Source: Phytoseiulus persimilis
Lineage: Eukaryota > Arthropoda > Arachnida > Mesostigmata > Phytoseiidae
DNA length: 64,000 nucleotides
Assembly: GCA_037576195.1 (NCBI GenBank)
Contig: CM075103.1
Span: forward strand, 31,704,723-31,768,722
Direction: 5' to 3'
Part shown: positions 1-10,401 of the stretch, piece after piece
Layout: each line of letters begins with the position of its first letter
Numbering within the stretch: the stretch's first letter is position 1
Notes under the pieces: generated by a model
What the model saw: only the letters and a program-made list of their open reading frames with translations
Database searches by the model: none
Told to the model about the DNA's origin: nothing
Program-made: the position numbers and the translations under genes

Positions 1-1080
1 CACGTGCGGCCATGCTTAGCTCCCATCGAGCCAATAAGAAGGAGCCAGGCAGCCAACGGACAGGAAGAACCTCAGTACGGGGGACGTTCTCCCCACCAGC
101 CCGGGTAAGCATCCAGGTTTTCGGCTCCGATACTCGACGTTCGTTTCGAGGAGCGCATCGTCGCCGTCTCTCTCTCGGAGCTCGGGTTTTGCCCCTTCTG
201 TTACGAGAAGGGGGAACCTCAGAGAGTGATCAAGAGCCATAATCTGCGTGCTCGCAACGGCACCCTCGCCTGTCCCATTCTGAGGAGCTTCAAATGTCAT
301 CTGAGCATTTGCGAGGGTTGTGACTCGGCCCACACCTTCAGCTATTGTCCAACGTTGGAGAACCCAACAGACCGAATTTTTACCGTCATGTAATGAAGAA
401 GTTCGCGGTCAGACGTATGCAGCTCTTGAACTGTTCAGGAACGGATGGTATAATTAATTTGGAAGGGCGGAGGATGCGCCTCCGTCTTGACGAATGGCCT
501 GAATACGTCGTGAAATCAACTCAAAATGACCTCTTCAAAGTTTTCGATTATGTAAGTGGCGTTCTCGATAGTACGAATTCAGCTCATTCGTATCCTCCAT
601 CACGCGTTTGAATTGAGGGCGACAAAGGATAACCCGGACATGTCTTTGTCTGTATACGGTGTATTCAGCATCAGAGACCCCGATGACATAAGAAGGGCCC
701 TCTTGGGACCTTCGGCAGCTCTCGAGGCCTGAACCATAAAACCCATGGAAATCGAAAAAAGAGGATCCCATTGAACATTCGAATTTAGGGGTCCTTCTTG
801 GCCGCAACGAACCCCGACCTCTAAACCTAGAAACGATGCTGTCCCATAACTGCGACAGCAACTATTCCTGCGATGATTCCGTCACCTGGATGACCGACAT
901 TTGCAGTTCATCAAAAGCAGTCGAGTTAGCCGGGTTTTGTGATGTTCCTGTGATGGAGAGATTTTTTCATCATAAACATGCGACTTGGTGTTTGGTGACG
1001 AGGTTCGAAGCCCTTGACTTCAACTGGGTCTGTTGTCGACTGGCTCCATGTTTCTGCAACCACCAGTATCATCAGCGCGG
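1..1080. repeat. Segmental duplication, partner of 39096-40085
   Basis: The Nanos-like pseudogene and its 3' flank align by eye with the intact gene at 38978-39529 and its 3' flank. Shared blocks include the end of the finger domain, the segment around CTAGAAACGATGCT (about 826 and 39846) and the stretch ending near the CACCAGTA motif (about 1060 and 40060). The copies have diverged by many substitutions and small indels, so the duplication is old compared with the 3720-15006 inverted repeat. The Tigger remnant begins just beyond the shared part. Confidence 0.6.
109..393 (+). pseudogene. Nanos-like zinc-finger pseudogene (copy N0)
   Basis: The frame from about 127 to the TAA at 391-393 reads through a Nanos-type zinc-finger domain: LGFCPFCYEKGEP, then SHNLRARNGT, then ACPILRSFKCHL, then SAHTFSYCP. 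The first CCHC finger is complete. In the second finger the second cysteine is serine (CHLS instead of CxxC), although a nearby ICEGC could in principle offer other ligands. An in-frame TAA at 106-108 closes the frame upstream, and the conserved basic tail after the finger is lost to a frameshift. The closest relative in the window is the intact gene at 38978-39529; similarity to it extends from the left window edge and continues past the gene. Nanos proteins bind mRNA together with Pumilio and repress translation in the germline. This copy is very likely non-functional. Its 5' part may be cut by the window edge. Confidence 0.75.
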
Positions 1081-1144
1081 GAAAGGGAGCATTAGAAATG
1101 ACTTGTATGTAGACTTCCGGGTGCTGATGATGGAAAAAATCTAG

Positions 1145-1960
1145 CAGCTTCCGTTAGACGGATCCAAGTATCGTTCAGTGACAGACGAAGATTGGATGGT
1201 AACCTGGAACCGCGGGCTAGCCGAAAAGGGTAGAGAGATTTGCCTCATCCTTGACAATTGCTCCGCCCATCCTCATGTCCCAAATATGCTAAACATCCGA
1301 CTCAAGTTCCTACCGGGCAACACGACTGCATCAATACAGCCCATGAACATGGGGATCATCAAGAACCTGAAGACCTTGTATCGTCAGAAGCTCGTTGCAT
1401 TGATCACAAAGTACATCGAGAGCAATCTCGTGGAGCCGTCGATGGGTGCCCAGACAATCAGCTCGAAAATCAATGTCCTGCAAGCTATTCAGTTCGTCGC
1501 GGACAGTTGGCAAAACGTTAGCACGGACACAATCCGTAACTGTTTCGAGCACTGTTCTTACAATGAAAACCCTGGCCGTTCTCTCGAGCAAGAAGACGAA
1601 ACGGATTGCGATCTGCTTCCAGTTCAGAATCTCGAGACTTTCTTGACGATTGACGATGATGTCCAGTGCCACTCTTCAGTTGAACCCCACGAAGATGAGA
1701 TCGTCTAGGAAATTGCGGTGAATCAGGGCTCTCTAGTGGACTCTGGTTCAGAAAACGGAGAGGAGTACCGAGAAGCGGAAAAGCCTGTAGCTGTGCATGA
1801 AGCTGAGCGAAGTATAGAACTACTTCAACAATTTTTCATGCAAGATTTCGAGGAGAACAGTCCACGACCGTCTTTAGAAATTTGTGCCGATTTCGTTCGT
1901 AGAATGTCGAGGGCGAAAAGGAGACAGACTTCAATCGCTGAATTCTTCGTCAAGCACTGA
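1145..1960 (+). mobile_element. Tigger/pogo-type transposase remnant
   Basis: The frame 1178-1708 contains the pogo-family DDE core: ICLILDNCSAHP (second catalytic Asp in the DNC motif), LKFLPGNTTASIQPM, and GIIKNLKTLYRQKLV. The third catalytic position, normally QPMDQG, reads QPMNMG here, so Asp is replaced by Asn. The first catalytic Asp and the DNA-binding HTH region are not present upstream. After a single in-frame TAG at 1706-1708 the same frame continues to 1960, with an acidic stretch and a basic end (RRMSRAKRRQTSIAEFF) that resembles the usual Tigger C-terminal tail. The element is therefore truncated at the 5' side and catalytically dead. No terminal inverted repeats were located. 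Confidence 0.8.
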
Positions 1961-3130
1961 AAGCCCAATCTTGTTACAAACTCCATCAACTCGGATGTTC
2001 AGTGAGAGTTTCATTGTGTTGTTTTAGGTATTGCATCCCGGCAACAATGAGCTCAAGCTCTTTGAGAGCCGCTCATGATCTCATAATGAAAATAGATACA
2101 TTTGTGGCGAGGATCCAGTATCAGGGTAACACTTTCTCTATTTTCGCTTAATCGGATCAGAATGGTCTGATCCCGATGTGTTTCGATTAAGAGGAGTCCA
2201 CTGTACATCAAGAACAAGAAACAAACGACCCGTCTGCGGAATGCTTCGACAACTCCTGCAGAAGCTGAGGATTCCCTTGCAACTCGACCGACACGAGGGC
2301 TAACGTCGAAATAGCGAATCAAGCCGGGAATCTTCCAAACTGGCAACGACTCCGTTCCACTCGAAAACCCATGCAACCGTTCATCAGTTGCAACGGGTTT
2401 CAGTTCATCCAGGGAAGATTCATGAGAGGATGCTGCAGTCTGGAATCGCTTCGCTTCGAAGGATGAAAGTTCATGATATCAGAGCTTGTGATGAACCGAA
2501 CAAGATGAAGTTCGCGGCGTGCAGCTCACCTTCAAAACTTCCGTGATAGTCCTCGACTTTCGAAAGCCGATGTTTGTCGATGCCGCCTATCAGTCCCTTC
2601 GTGGGAATTCCCTTGGAGAGCTCCTGCATGAGCGCCACTAGGGAATGTCAAAGGATTCCGGTTCTTCAGGCCGACCAGTCTCCTAGATTCCCTCGCCGCC
2701 CTTCAGAAGCCCTTCGGGTTGACCGAGCGTGAATCGGGCAGTGAGGTCTCTGGATTTGAAACAATAGTGGTGGTTCCCACGCGACGCAAATCAACCGTAG
2801 AGCTCATTAAACTTTTCAAATGCGAGTCAGTTTTCCGAGAGCTGCATCAAGTCGCTCTCTGGGTCACTTGAGTTAACCCGATCAAACACGGGTCCCTGAA
2901 CCTCTACGTTCCTATTCCTCAGTTGTCCTGCACAAAAAATTGAGTAGCAGGGGCTGTTATCTAACAATGCGAGGGCATTGAAAGCTACATGTGACGCTTC
3001 AGAGGAATAAATCGACTTATTGATCAGTAATACCAATTCCCGGAAATCTGTGCATGTTGCAATGATTCGAATGTGAAGTTGACGCCTGCTCTTAGGCGAT
3101 GTTTCGATACGTGGTATAGGAGCTGAGCCA
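1961..3130. other. No gene seen
   Basis: Only short overlapping open frames are present, with no recognisable motif on either strand. The composition is like the flanks, and I see no tandem repeats in it. Confidence 0.5.
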
Positions 3131-3139
3131 GGAAATTCT

Positions 3140-3600
3140 CAGGAGGGAATTTCGAGGTCGATCTGATCACATTCCTCGTAGTCTAAGGAGCTGATTCCGG
3201 AATCGATCTGATCGAACTTCTCTGGATCTGAGGAGGTGATTCCAGGACCCATCTAACTATACTTTCCGGAATCGAAAGGGGTGATAACGGCGACAGTCTG
3301 ACCACTTTTTTCAGAATGGAGGTAATCACGGGATCGATTCGACCATACTTTTCGGAGTCTAAGAGGGTGATTGCGGGATGGATCTGACCTCACTTTCCGA
3401 TGTACATGGAGGTGACTCTGGAGTCGACGTGACTATCCTTCTCGAAGCTATGGAGTGGATTCGGGAATCAGTCTAACCATTTTTCCCGGGTTCTATGGAA
3501 GTGACTCCAGGTCTAACCATTTTTCCCGGGTTCTATGTAAGTGATTCCAGGATCGACCTGACCATACTTTTTTGATTCTGCGGAGGTGATTGCGGAGTCT
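3140..3600 (+). repeat. 45-bp minisatellite array, degenerate (site a)
   Basis: About ten diverged units share the skeleton 'gtgattccgggaccgatctg' followed by 'accatactttccgagtctg' and a purine-rich link. The average period is near 45 bp. Units vary by substitutions and small indels; two neighbouring units around 3475-3545 share an almost identical segment. The same family recurs at 23505-23730, 40520-40640, 45165-45250, 52583-52875, 53453-53866 and 54018-54258. Confidence 0.75.
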
Positions 3601-3862
3601 ATCTAAGCATGGAAACATGTACCAATAAACCGAATCCAGTTCCAGGAATTATGCTGTACCAATGGAGAAAGAGAAAAGCGCCCCGATGCCAGAGACCGCA
3701 GTCAAATCGCGCGTAGTGGGCTCAAAGGCCGGGTGGTCTTCATGGATACTTATGAGTCGGACAGGACACAGCTTCTGATCGATTCGATTAGTTCCCCGCA
3801 CCAAGAACTTCCGAGGGTGCCGCGAAAAATGATGAACAACAAAGTAATTTCCAGTCAAGTTA

Positions 3863-3868
3863 TTTATT
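3863..3868 (-). terminator. Poly(A) signal of Nanos-like N1
   Basis: TTTATT on the plus strand is AATAAA on the gene strand, about 95 bp beyond the stop codon. The same signal is conserved in copies at 9999-10004 and 14856-14861. Confidence 0.6.
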
Positions 3869-3961
3869 CTCTGCAGTGGAATACTACTACTCGCTATTTA
3901 GCACCCAAAAGCTCTATATAATTTCAAGATATTCTACTTCCAGTCTAACAGATCTGAGTGC

Positions 3962-4474
3962 TCAGTCGTTCTCGCTCCACTTCACGTACTGATCACTCGG
4001 AGAGGGGTTAAGTAGAAGATGTTCTCGAGGCACGCTCATCCGAACGTGGCGGACGAGGTTTGGCTGCTTCGGATCATTCGACAGCGGACAATACTTCAAC
4101 GTATGTGCGTGGTCACCGCCCCTGTTATGGCACAGAGAGCACTTGTAGGCTCTCAAAAACGGGCATGCCACCGTCCCGTTCGGGTGGCGCAAATTGTGGG
4201 TCTGGTACACCTGAGGTGGATGCCCATTTTTCAGACACATCGGGCAGTGTCCGAGGGCCGATACGGGAACGGCCACGATGCAGCTCTGGAGGCCTGCCTC
4301 CAGCCCCGAGAACTCGGGTCCCACAGGTTGGGTCTCCCATTCTCGTCTGGGTCCCGAGCGATGGCCAGGAATCCTGCTCCGAAGACTCCTCTGTTTACTC
4401 CATCCGTTTGAATGGCTAGCCGATGCGTCCACTACAATCCATGCGTTGAAACAGTTCTGAAGTGCAGAAGACAT
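3962..4474 (-). CDS. Nanos-like RNA-binding zinc-finger protein N1
   Basis: A 170-residue protein starting MSSALQNCFNAW. I chose the ATG at 4474 because it is conserved in copies N3 and N6; the longer open frame has no upstream ATG. The N-terminal ~75 residues are Ser/Arg-rich without a known domain. The Nanos domain spans about residues 80-140. Finger 1 is C-x2-C-x12-H-x10-C (CPMC ... THNLRHPNGTVAC). Finger 2 is CSLC ... AHTLKYC, with eight residues between the second Cys and the His where the family usually has seven. A conserved tail follows (RHVRMSVPREHLLL). Nanos proteins partner with Pumilio to repress translation and recruit deadenylases in germ cells. The gene is a single exon with its own TATA box 65-72 bp upstream and a poly(A) signal downstream. 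It is nearly identical to N3 in the other inverted arm. The family assignment is strong; activity is inferred. Confidence 0.88.
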   Translation of the reverse strand: MSSALQNCFNAWIVVDASASHSNGWSKQRSLRSRIPGHRSGPRREWETQPVGPEFSGLEAGLQSCIVAVPVSALGHCPMCLKNGHPPQVYQTHNLRHPNGTVACPFLRAYKCSLCHNRGGDHAHTLKYCPLSNDPKQPNLVRHVRMSVPREHLLLNPSPSDQYVKWSEND

Positions 4475-4538
4475 GATGAAGAACAACACTAGTCGACGAG
4501 TTCAGCTATCGAGTGAACTTTGTGGGGTTCCGACCCCT

Positions 4539-4546
4539 CTTTTATA
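4539..4546 (-). promoter_or_regulatory. TATA box of Nanos-like N1
   Basis: CTTTTATA on the plus strand is TATAAAAG on the gene strand. It is followed about 30 bp later by TTCACTC, an initiator-like motif, then the ATG. The same arrangement is kept at N3 (14177-14184) and in diverged form at N6 (30763-30770). Conservation in a copy as diverged as N6 supports function. Confidence 0.75.
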
Positions 4547-4571
4547 CCATGAGCCCCGAAGCTCCTCGCCC

Positions 4572-5006
4572 TCAGCAATTCGACGAGAATCCGACGAATG
4601 GCCGCGGAGACCTTGCTGTGGAGAGCATCCGAGGAACCTTTTCGTGAAAGTAGGGGACGTCCGGCAGATGAGCTTCTCGAAACTTCTTCTCAATATGTTG
4701 TAGAAGTCGATGCTGTGGATCGACTTCTTCCTCTGCTCGAGCTTCCATGATTCTCCCGGAAATCCGAGGTAAAACGGCGAGCTCGGGTACGAGCCATCCA
4801 GAAGTTCCATCACGATCTTGTGGACTTACCCGAGAGCCCCTAGCTATACGAGACGAAGGCGTTGGGAGGAGTTGACATCCGTTCTTCCGCTTGCTTGATA
4901 TACCCTCTTCCTGATTTTGCGGGACTCCTAGTGCCCCATGTGTTCCACCCGCACAATCACAAGGAAACGAACACTTGCCAGGGGCTCCACCCGCGGAGTA
5001 TTTCAC
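4572..5006 (-). CDS. Hypothetical 144-codon ORF upstream of Nanos N1
   Basis: Open frame MKYSAGGAP to GFSSNC, ending 26 bp before the N1 TATA box. The arm B copy (13732-14151, 139 codons) keeps the frame open despite a 15-bp net indel, which is a multiple of three. A second overlapping frame (4502-4813; copy 13913-14221) is also open in both arms, so the arms are too similar to tell coding from chance. No domain is recognised. The frame contains a charged helical-looking stretch (RIMEARAEEEVD, then LLQHIEKKFREAH). It may be an upstream gene or simply non-coding promoter-proximal DNA. Confidence 0.25.
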   Translation of the reverse strand: MKYSAGGAPGKCSFPCDCAGGTHGALGVPQNQEEGISSKRKNGCQLLPTPSSRIARGSRVSPQDRDGTSGWLVPELAVLPRISGRIMEARAEEEVDPQHRLLQHIEKKFREAHLPDVPYFHEKVPRMLSTARSPRPFVGFSSNC

Positions 5007-6929
5007 CTGATCGAATGCTTTGCTGGCAATCTGTCCGAGTGGTCAGAGTTGAAAATCGCGAAGAGTGCACATTATGTGTGAAGTGAATCCATGTGGACCA
5101 TTCGCGCGAGTATCAAACATTTATCATGCACGGAATGACACATGTTGAGCAGAAGAGGATCGATGCTGGCTATCGAATAGAATTTCTGGAAGACTGGAGC
5201 TGTGTACAAGAATCCTCAACGGATTTTCGCGGTTCGCGATTCCAAGGTTCGCGAGCTTCGTGTTAGGTCGATGCACATGAAATGGATCACCCCGAGATGT
5301 GTAAGTTCGGCCCCACGGTCGATGGCGAGTTCTTGCGATCCACGCGGGGAATACCCTGAAGGGCGCTCCAATGAGACTGGAAATACCTCCCTCGAGTCCT
5401 CCGAAAGCTGACCCTTAAGCTACAAATCAGGTAAAGGAGAAGTCTCGCGTAGGGAACAGCAGCTCATGATTTCAGAACGAGAATTCCGTTAACTCCTGTC
5501 CATAAATTGTAAGCTTCATACCTATGGTAAAGGATAGGTCGGAGGTTCACGGTTTCGCATCGAAAACCATGCAAAGAACGGAGCTCATTGAGTCGAAAGA
5601 GATTCGAAAGTTCCACGCTGATTGGTTGAAAACGTTTAAAGTCTTGAGAGGACTCCCCCCTGTTCACTCGGGGCGCATTCATGGATTCATGAAACCGGGC
5701 GCGCCGGGAACTCAGGAAGCGACCGTCCATAGATAGACGTGTCGTATCTCAAGCACTTCGCCATTCGGTTGTCGGGTTTTTTGGCTGTGTGAGATGTTTT
5801 CTGAATCCAACACTCGCAGATACGATCGGCTGGCGGAAGAAGCCCATTGCGAACTCTCGTCATGAATAGACGCGTGAGATTGAAGAGTGTCTCGCACATT
5901 CGGACAGATCGTCTCAACAACAAGTCTCAGTGCCATATTGCATACTCGGGCCCATCGTTACCGGATCGGGATTTCCAACTCACGATCCGCGTCACACTTT
6001 ATTCGTCCAGTCTGAGCGCTCGTTCTAGATGCCTGGAACATGCATGCATGCACCCCGCGTCAGTCTATCGCCGCAGTCTCTCGAATTAGTGGCGGGACGA
6101 TGGACCTCTATTTGCTCAGAAGATGCTCCGAACTCTTTCAACTAGCAATCTCGAGTACATCTCGGCAGAGCGGTGCAGTCGAGATCTTGGACGCGTATAA
6201 TCGAATTCGCCGTGATTCGCCGTTCGATGCCACCCAAGCAACGTTCAACTCGGGGGTCGAGCTTCCGCGCCGCTGAGCGCTAAAACTCCTCTGCACCTTT
6301 TCCCCTTTGAGAATAGTTCTCCATTAATGCGTCAACGTCTCCCGGCCTTCATTCTCCGGGAATGGAACATACTCGGATGTCACCATGAGATGGGGACGCA
6401 TGAGATACCAGAAAGATGGAGGAGCTCGATAGTGGGGTTGCAAGGAATCCAAGAGTCCGTATTTCTTGGTGAGGGCGCGAAATTACGGATGCGGGTTCGA
6501 ATCCCAACAACCCTGATTCTGAACTAATGATGACCAGAATCGGAGGCTGATCGGGGTCGATCGATTCCTGTGCTCTTTCAGGAGCGAGTGTGTTCTGTCT
6601 CGCTTCTGGAATAGACTTTCCCAGACTCATTCTGGCCCACAAAGTTTCGAGAATCTGGATCTCAGTCTAGCAATTCGACCATCTTGTGACCTCGCCCCCT
6701 CGAATCGACATCGATCGTGATCGTCCTCCGACGAACGTCATCCAACGGCGCCTCACGAGACTGCAGGCAGGCGGGTGGACACTCTTACCTTTTTCAGACA
6801 CGACGGTGCCTCAACGATGCATGGCTTATGACGGCCGCCAAAAACCTCAAATACCTCAAAGGAGATCAGCACAGAGGCGGGTTTCACGCGAATACCGAGA
6901 CATGAAACTGGCTTCAAATACGGAATTTT

Positions 6930-7250
6930 CGACCCTCATCTGGACCCCTACTTGAAAGTCTCCTCGTTGAGAGAACCAAACTCAATAGAGGCCAAACTTA
7001 CCACGTACAGACCCATCACCCGAATCTGGAACACGAGGATGGACGGATTGATTGGAGCAGCTCTCAAAGATGCGGGTCAGAAACGGTCTCAAAGGGGAGA
7101 CAACCCGTTAATCCTCTCATCCGGAATGGGACTCACGAGTGCCCACCAAGAGGGCTTGATTTGCGTGTTCCTTGATGAAACGAAAGAATATGATAGAATT
7201 GATTGTCATTACCATTACAACTTCATCAAAGCGGATTCTCCGTTGTGACA
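6930..7250 (+). mobile_element. Non-LTR reverse-transcriptase fragment in arm A
   Basis: The frame reads TTYRPITRIW, then NPLILSSGMGLTS, then GLICVFLDETKEYDRIDC. This matches the order seen in non-LTR reverse transcriptases: YRPI motif, then a finger motif, then the palm motif FLDxxKxYDRI with the first catalytic Asp. It also aligns with the better-preserved copy at 50287-51140 (NIFILTSAM, ACFLDCLRVLDRI). The inverted copy is at about 11502-11800, and a third copy lies at 16180-16545. It is a short fragment with no intact polymerase. Confidence 0.65.
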
Positions 7251-8027
7251 AACCAGAAAGCGTCACTTCGAAGACCGAAATACTCGTTGCAGCGGATCGT
7301 GATGACGCGCGCTGTGTGATAACCATGTCGATCACCGGCATCCAAGCAGACGAATGCTCGAAGCATCTCTTTGAGCGGAGCCACGGTAGGGAACATCTGG
7401 AAGTCGACACCCCTGTTGCGACCAAGTTGTTTTATTTGCGTTTTTGCGCGCGCGAATTCAGCATTCCATGGCAGCCACCCATAGCAAGACACGAAAGAAA
7501 TATTCGCCAATATAAGTCAAATGTTTTTGTACACGTGAAAGCAGAAACGAAGAAGAGTGATGTCGTGGAGGAATACCAAGTTGAGCAAGGCATTCCAGTG
7601 GCAGCTCACGTCTAACGCGTGGATGGTCGATCGAGCAATCCTCCGATATACGGTTCCTTGCTTCAAGACAAAACGCTGCAGATTGCCCGAGCTTTGAGTC
7701 ACCAAAATTTCCGAGCCAGAGGGGGATGGCTTGCCCGATTTCGAGATCGTTGCGGCAGCAGCAGCACAGCGCTTTGTAGTGATACGGCTGACGCTCCCGC
7801 AGGAACAGCGAGGAAGTCGTGAGACAATGGAATCAAATGAATCATCGGGAAGAGCAGCCATGACGTTGCGGACGAGACCGCTTCGTTCTTCCGGCTCCCA
7901 CCTGAGCGTTCCATGGTTGTCGAAGGAGACCGGTGCAAGTGGTACAGACAAGAGTGCACCTCTCGTCATCGTCCGCTCCGTAGAGCCGCGGTGACTAAAG
8001 AATGGGCGATCGCTTTCCTGAGTAACG
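7211..8027. other. Start of spacer between inverted arms, no confident gene
   Basis: The minus-strand frame 7517-8044 is open for 175 codons (LRWEPEERSGLVRN, SFDSIVSRLPRCSC) but matches no family I recognise. A similar WEPEE string occurs in the receptor at 24216-26147, which could be coincidence or a hint of a decayed receptor. The plus strand shows only short frames. Confidence 0.3.
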
Positions 8028-9905
8028 GGACAATAACGGAGCATGGGTGACTCGCGAGCTTTCCAGTGAAAAATCGGTCCAATTCAATCGAGAGATGAAA
8101 GTTGCGGGTTCTTCTTCCGGTGGATAACTGTTCAGTCTATTAGGTCATTCCACCCGTTCCGAACGTCCTAGTTTAGTACTTTCTACCAGACAGCACCTCA
8201 ATACTACGACCCCCCGATCTGATTGAATACGAGCGTTAGAAACCCGTTATCGGTTTCGCTACGCATGATTCTGTGGCGAATCGATGACGACAGGCAGCTC
8301 AAAATCAGCCGGCCCCTCGGTCGTTCGTGTAGTTCTTGTTGATTATTTCGTTGAGAGGACATAACTTCTCGTTGGAGGAGCGAGGATGTCCAAGCAGCTT
8401 CCAGGGCGATTCGACTCAATGGCTCTTCATTCGAACACAGGTGTTTATGTTTACGATGACGGCATCGCAACGTTGTGATCATCAGTGTGTCATAGGGAAA
8501 GGATCGCAATGAGTTTGCCCTGTCGACATCTCGAGAAGGGATTGTTAACTGCAACGGTCTTCGCGATGTAATTCATCCGTACCGTACAACCGCTGCGAAG
8601 GCTGTTAGTAACGGTTTCAGGAGTTATGGGTGCGTGGAAATTTGGTCGCGGCGTCTCGATGACGCGCACTTGCACCAACAGCAGAGAAGCCACGCCCAAA
8701 ATGTTCAATTTGTTGAAATAGCTCGGCGGATTTCGCGAAGAGAGTGCTTTCCTGACGTGCGTCTGACTCCCAGTGGAAGGTTCGTAGTTCTTGAGCACCG
8801 TCACGTTACACTGGTCGCTCCCCGTGGATAAGATTCCGAAGAAGCGAAGACTGTTCAGAGGAAATCGCCGCCAACGAATCCTGAACCGTTTTTTTGGTCA
8901 GCGTCGGAGCTTGTCTGAGAAACAATAGCGCAGACGTTCACCAATGCTTTAAGGTCGTCGTGGCGTCGGAGGAGTGGTTTGAAGTTTTGGAAGCTTTGTG
9001 TGAGTCCTATCCGACACCACAGTGACTCGTCAGATTCTCGAGAGGCAAGAGCCCGGCAGAGAAAAATTCCAATCCACGTCGTCGATCCCTGTAACGCACT
9101 GAGAAGGAACTCGCGAGAGGTTCAAGAACTCCTCCCGGAGGAGCGGTGTCGTAGAGGTCGGTCCCGGATCTCAAAAAGAGTCGGAGATGTCCTGAAATCC
9201 CGCAAAAAAAAAAATACCGCATTCCTCCGTGTGTATCCAGTTTCCAAAGGTTTGAGCTGCTTCGATGCCTGAAATGGAACTTTTCTCTACATCCGTCTGC
9301 TGCCGCGAACTCCTGAAGTCCTGGCTTCGTTCGGGTTGAGTCCCGGTCCCTGCATATCTTCTGCACTTCACGACTCGTCCAGCGCGTGGATTGGAGCTCA
9401 GCGAAATTCCAGAAGACGGGCTTCTCTTTTCGAAAATCACAGGGCGAACAGCTCCGGAATGATCAGAGGAGTCATCGGAGAAGAACTCCTGCCGATCTTT
9501 CGGGACCCAGACGCGAACGGGACACCCAAGCTGTGGGACCCGAGTCCTGGGGGCTGGAGTGGTTGGAGCCAGGCCTCCAGAGCTGCACCGGGGCCGTTCC
9601 CGTATCGGCCCTTGGACACTGCCCGATGTGTCTGAGGAATGGGCATCCACCTCAGGTGTACCAGACCCACAATTTGCGCCACCCGAACGGGACGGTGGCG
9701 TGCCCGTTTTTGAGAGCCTACAAGTGCTCTCTGTGCCATAACAGGGGCGGTGACCACGCACATACGTTGAAGTATTGTCCGCTGTCGGATGCTCCGAAGC
9801 AGCCAAACCTCGTCCGCCACGTTCGGATGAGCGTGCCTCGAGAACATCTCCTTCTGAACCCCTCTCCGAGTGATCAGTACGTGAAGTGGAGTGAGAACGA
9901 CTGAG
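8028..9905 (+). repeat. Direct duplication, copy 1 (partner 17583-20737)
   Basis: Blocks 8028-8625 and 8625-9905 align with 17583-18145 and 19560-20737 in the same orientation. Shared landmarks include GCATGGGTGACTCG (about 8041 and 17600), CTCCCCGTGGATAAGATTCC (about 8818 and 19757) and the Nanos-like copies N2 and N4 at the ends. The second copy carries about 1.4 kb extra at 18145-19560, or the first has lost it. Confidence 0.8.
9354..9904 (+). pseudogene. Nanos-like copy N2: finger intact, start lost
   Basis: The last ~110 codons are almost identical to N3: SALGHCPMCLRNGHPP, THNLRHPNGTVAC, KCSLCHNRGGDHAHTL and the tail to WSEND. Both fingers keep all ligands. Where N1 and N3 have the ATG of MSSALQ, this copy has ATA (9354-9356, then TCTTCTGCACTTC), and the N-terminal reading frame differs from the finger frame by a frameshift. 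No in-frame ATG precedes the finger domain. The upstream DNA is unrelated to the N1/N3 promoter and lacks the TATA box. I therefore call it a pseudogene with a finger domain that appears recently homogenised with N3. An upstream spliced exon supplying a start cannot be excluded. A poly(A) signal follows at 9999-10004. Confidence 0.7.
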
Positions 9906-9998
9906 CACTCAAATCTGTTAGACTGAAATGTAGAATATCTTGAAATTATATCGAGCTTTTGGGTGCTGAATAGCGAGTAGTAGTATTCCACTACAGAA

Positions 9999-10004
9999 AA
10001 TAAA
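9999..10004 (+). terminator. Poly(A) signal after Nanos-like N2
   Basis: AATAAA about 95 bp after the stop codon, at the position equivalent to the signals of N1 and N3. The 3' flank matches that of N1 to about 10216, further than it matches N3. Confidence 0.5.
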
Positions 10005-10401
10005 TAACTTGACTGGAAACGACTTTGTTGTTGATTCATTTTGCGGGGCAGCCTCGGGAGTTCTTAGTGCGGGGAACTTCTCGAATCGATCAGAAGCTGT
10101 GTCTGTCAGACTCATGAGAATCCATGAAGACCAGCCGGCCTTTGGGCCGACTGCGCGCGATTTGACTGCAGTCTCTGGCATCGGGGCACTTTTCTCTCTC
10201 TTCATTGGTACAGCGTCATTCCTGAAGCGATCTCCCCATTCGGTTGGTTTATACATGTTTTCATAGACAGATTGATTCATGGTCAGATGGAGAGAAAAAG
10301 TGGCCAGACTCTCTAGATTCCGGGAAGAATGGTCGCATCCCACACGAACGACCTCTCCGCGGCTCCGGATGACAGTGTGATGTCATCGGAACGAAGTTCC
10401 T

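Larger units (their letters stand above)
3720..7210 (+). repeat. Arm A of a 3.5-kb inverted repeat (partner 11502-15006)
   Basis: Read on the minus strand this segment corresponds nearly base for base to 11502-15006. Matching landmarks are the Nanos-like gene (3962-4474 and 14249-14761), its TATA box, an upstream ORF (4572-5006 and 13732-14151), an 88-codon frame (5464-5730 and 13023-13289) and the stretch 6349-6642 / 12101-12394, whose 97-codon translations are identical. The outer end lies near 3720/15006. The inner end lies near 7210/11502 and breaks inside a retrotransposon reverse-transcriptase fragment. Differences between the arms include a poly-C expansion at 12482 and a short CTCGGACT-type insertion near 11770-11802 in arm B. 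The spacer is about 4.3 kb. Confidence 0.9.

Noticed and set aside
105..116. GTAAGC ... CCAG as an intron in the N0 pseudogene
   Set aside because: Only about 10 bp long, far below any real intron; the motif match is chance.
4425..4474. F-x-x-W motif in N1 as a NOT1-interacting motif
   Set aside because: The Phe is not conserved in N6, N2 or N4 and the downstream hydrophobic pattern does not follow; too weak to claim.
6434..6514. tRNA-like segment: GGGTTG ... GGTTCGAATCC ... CAACCC
   Set aside because: A B-box-like string and a possible 6-bp closing stem are present, but no A box, no proper T-stem and no anticodon arm could be drawn. Copy C has deleted part of the motif.
9171..9908. 245-codon minus-strand ORF, Arg/Ser-rich
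   Set aside because: Antisense to the N2 zinc-finger copy. Equivalent antisense frames exist opposite N1, N3 and N4 and mirror the conserved coding strand.
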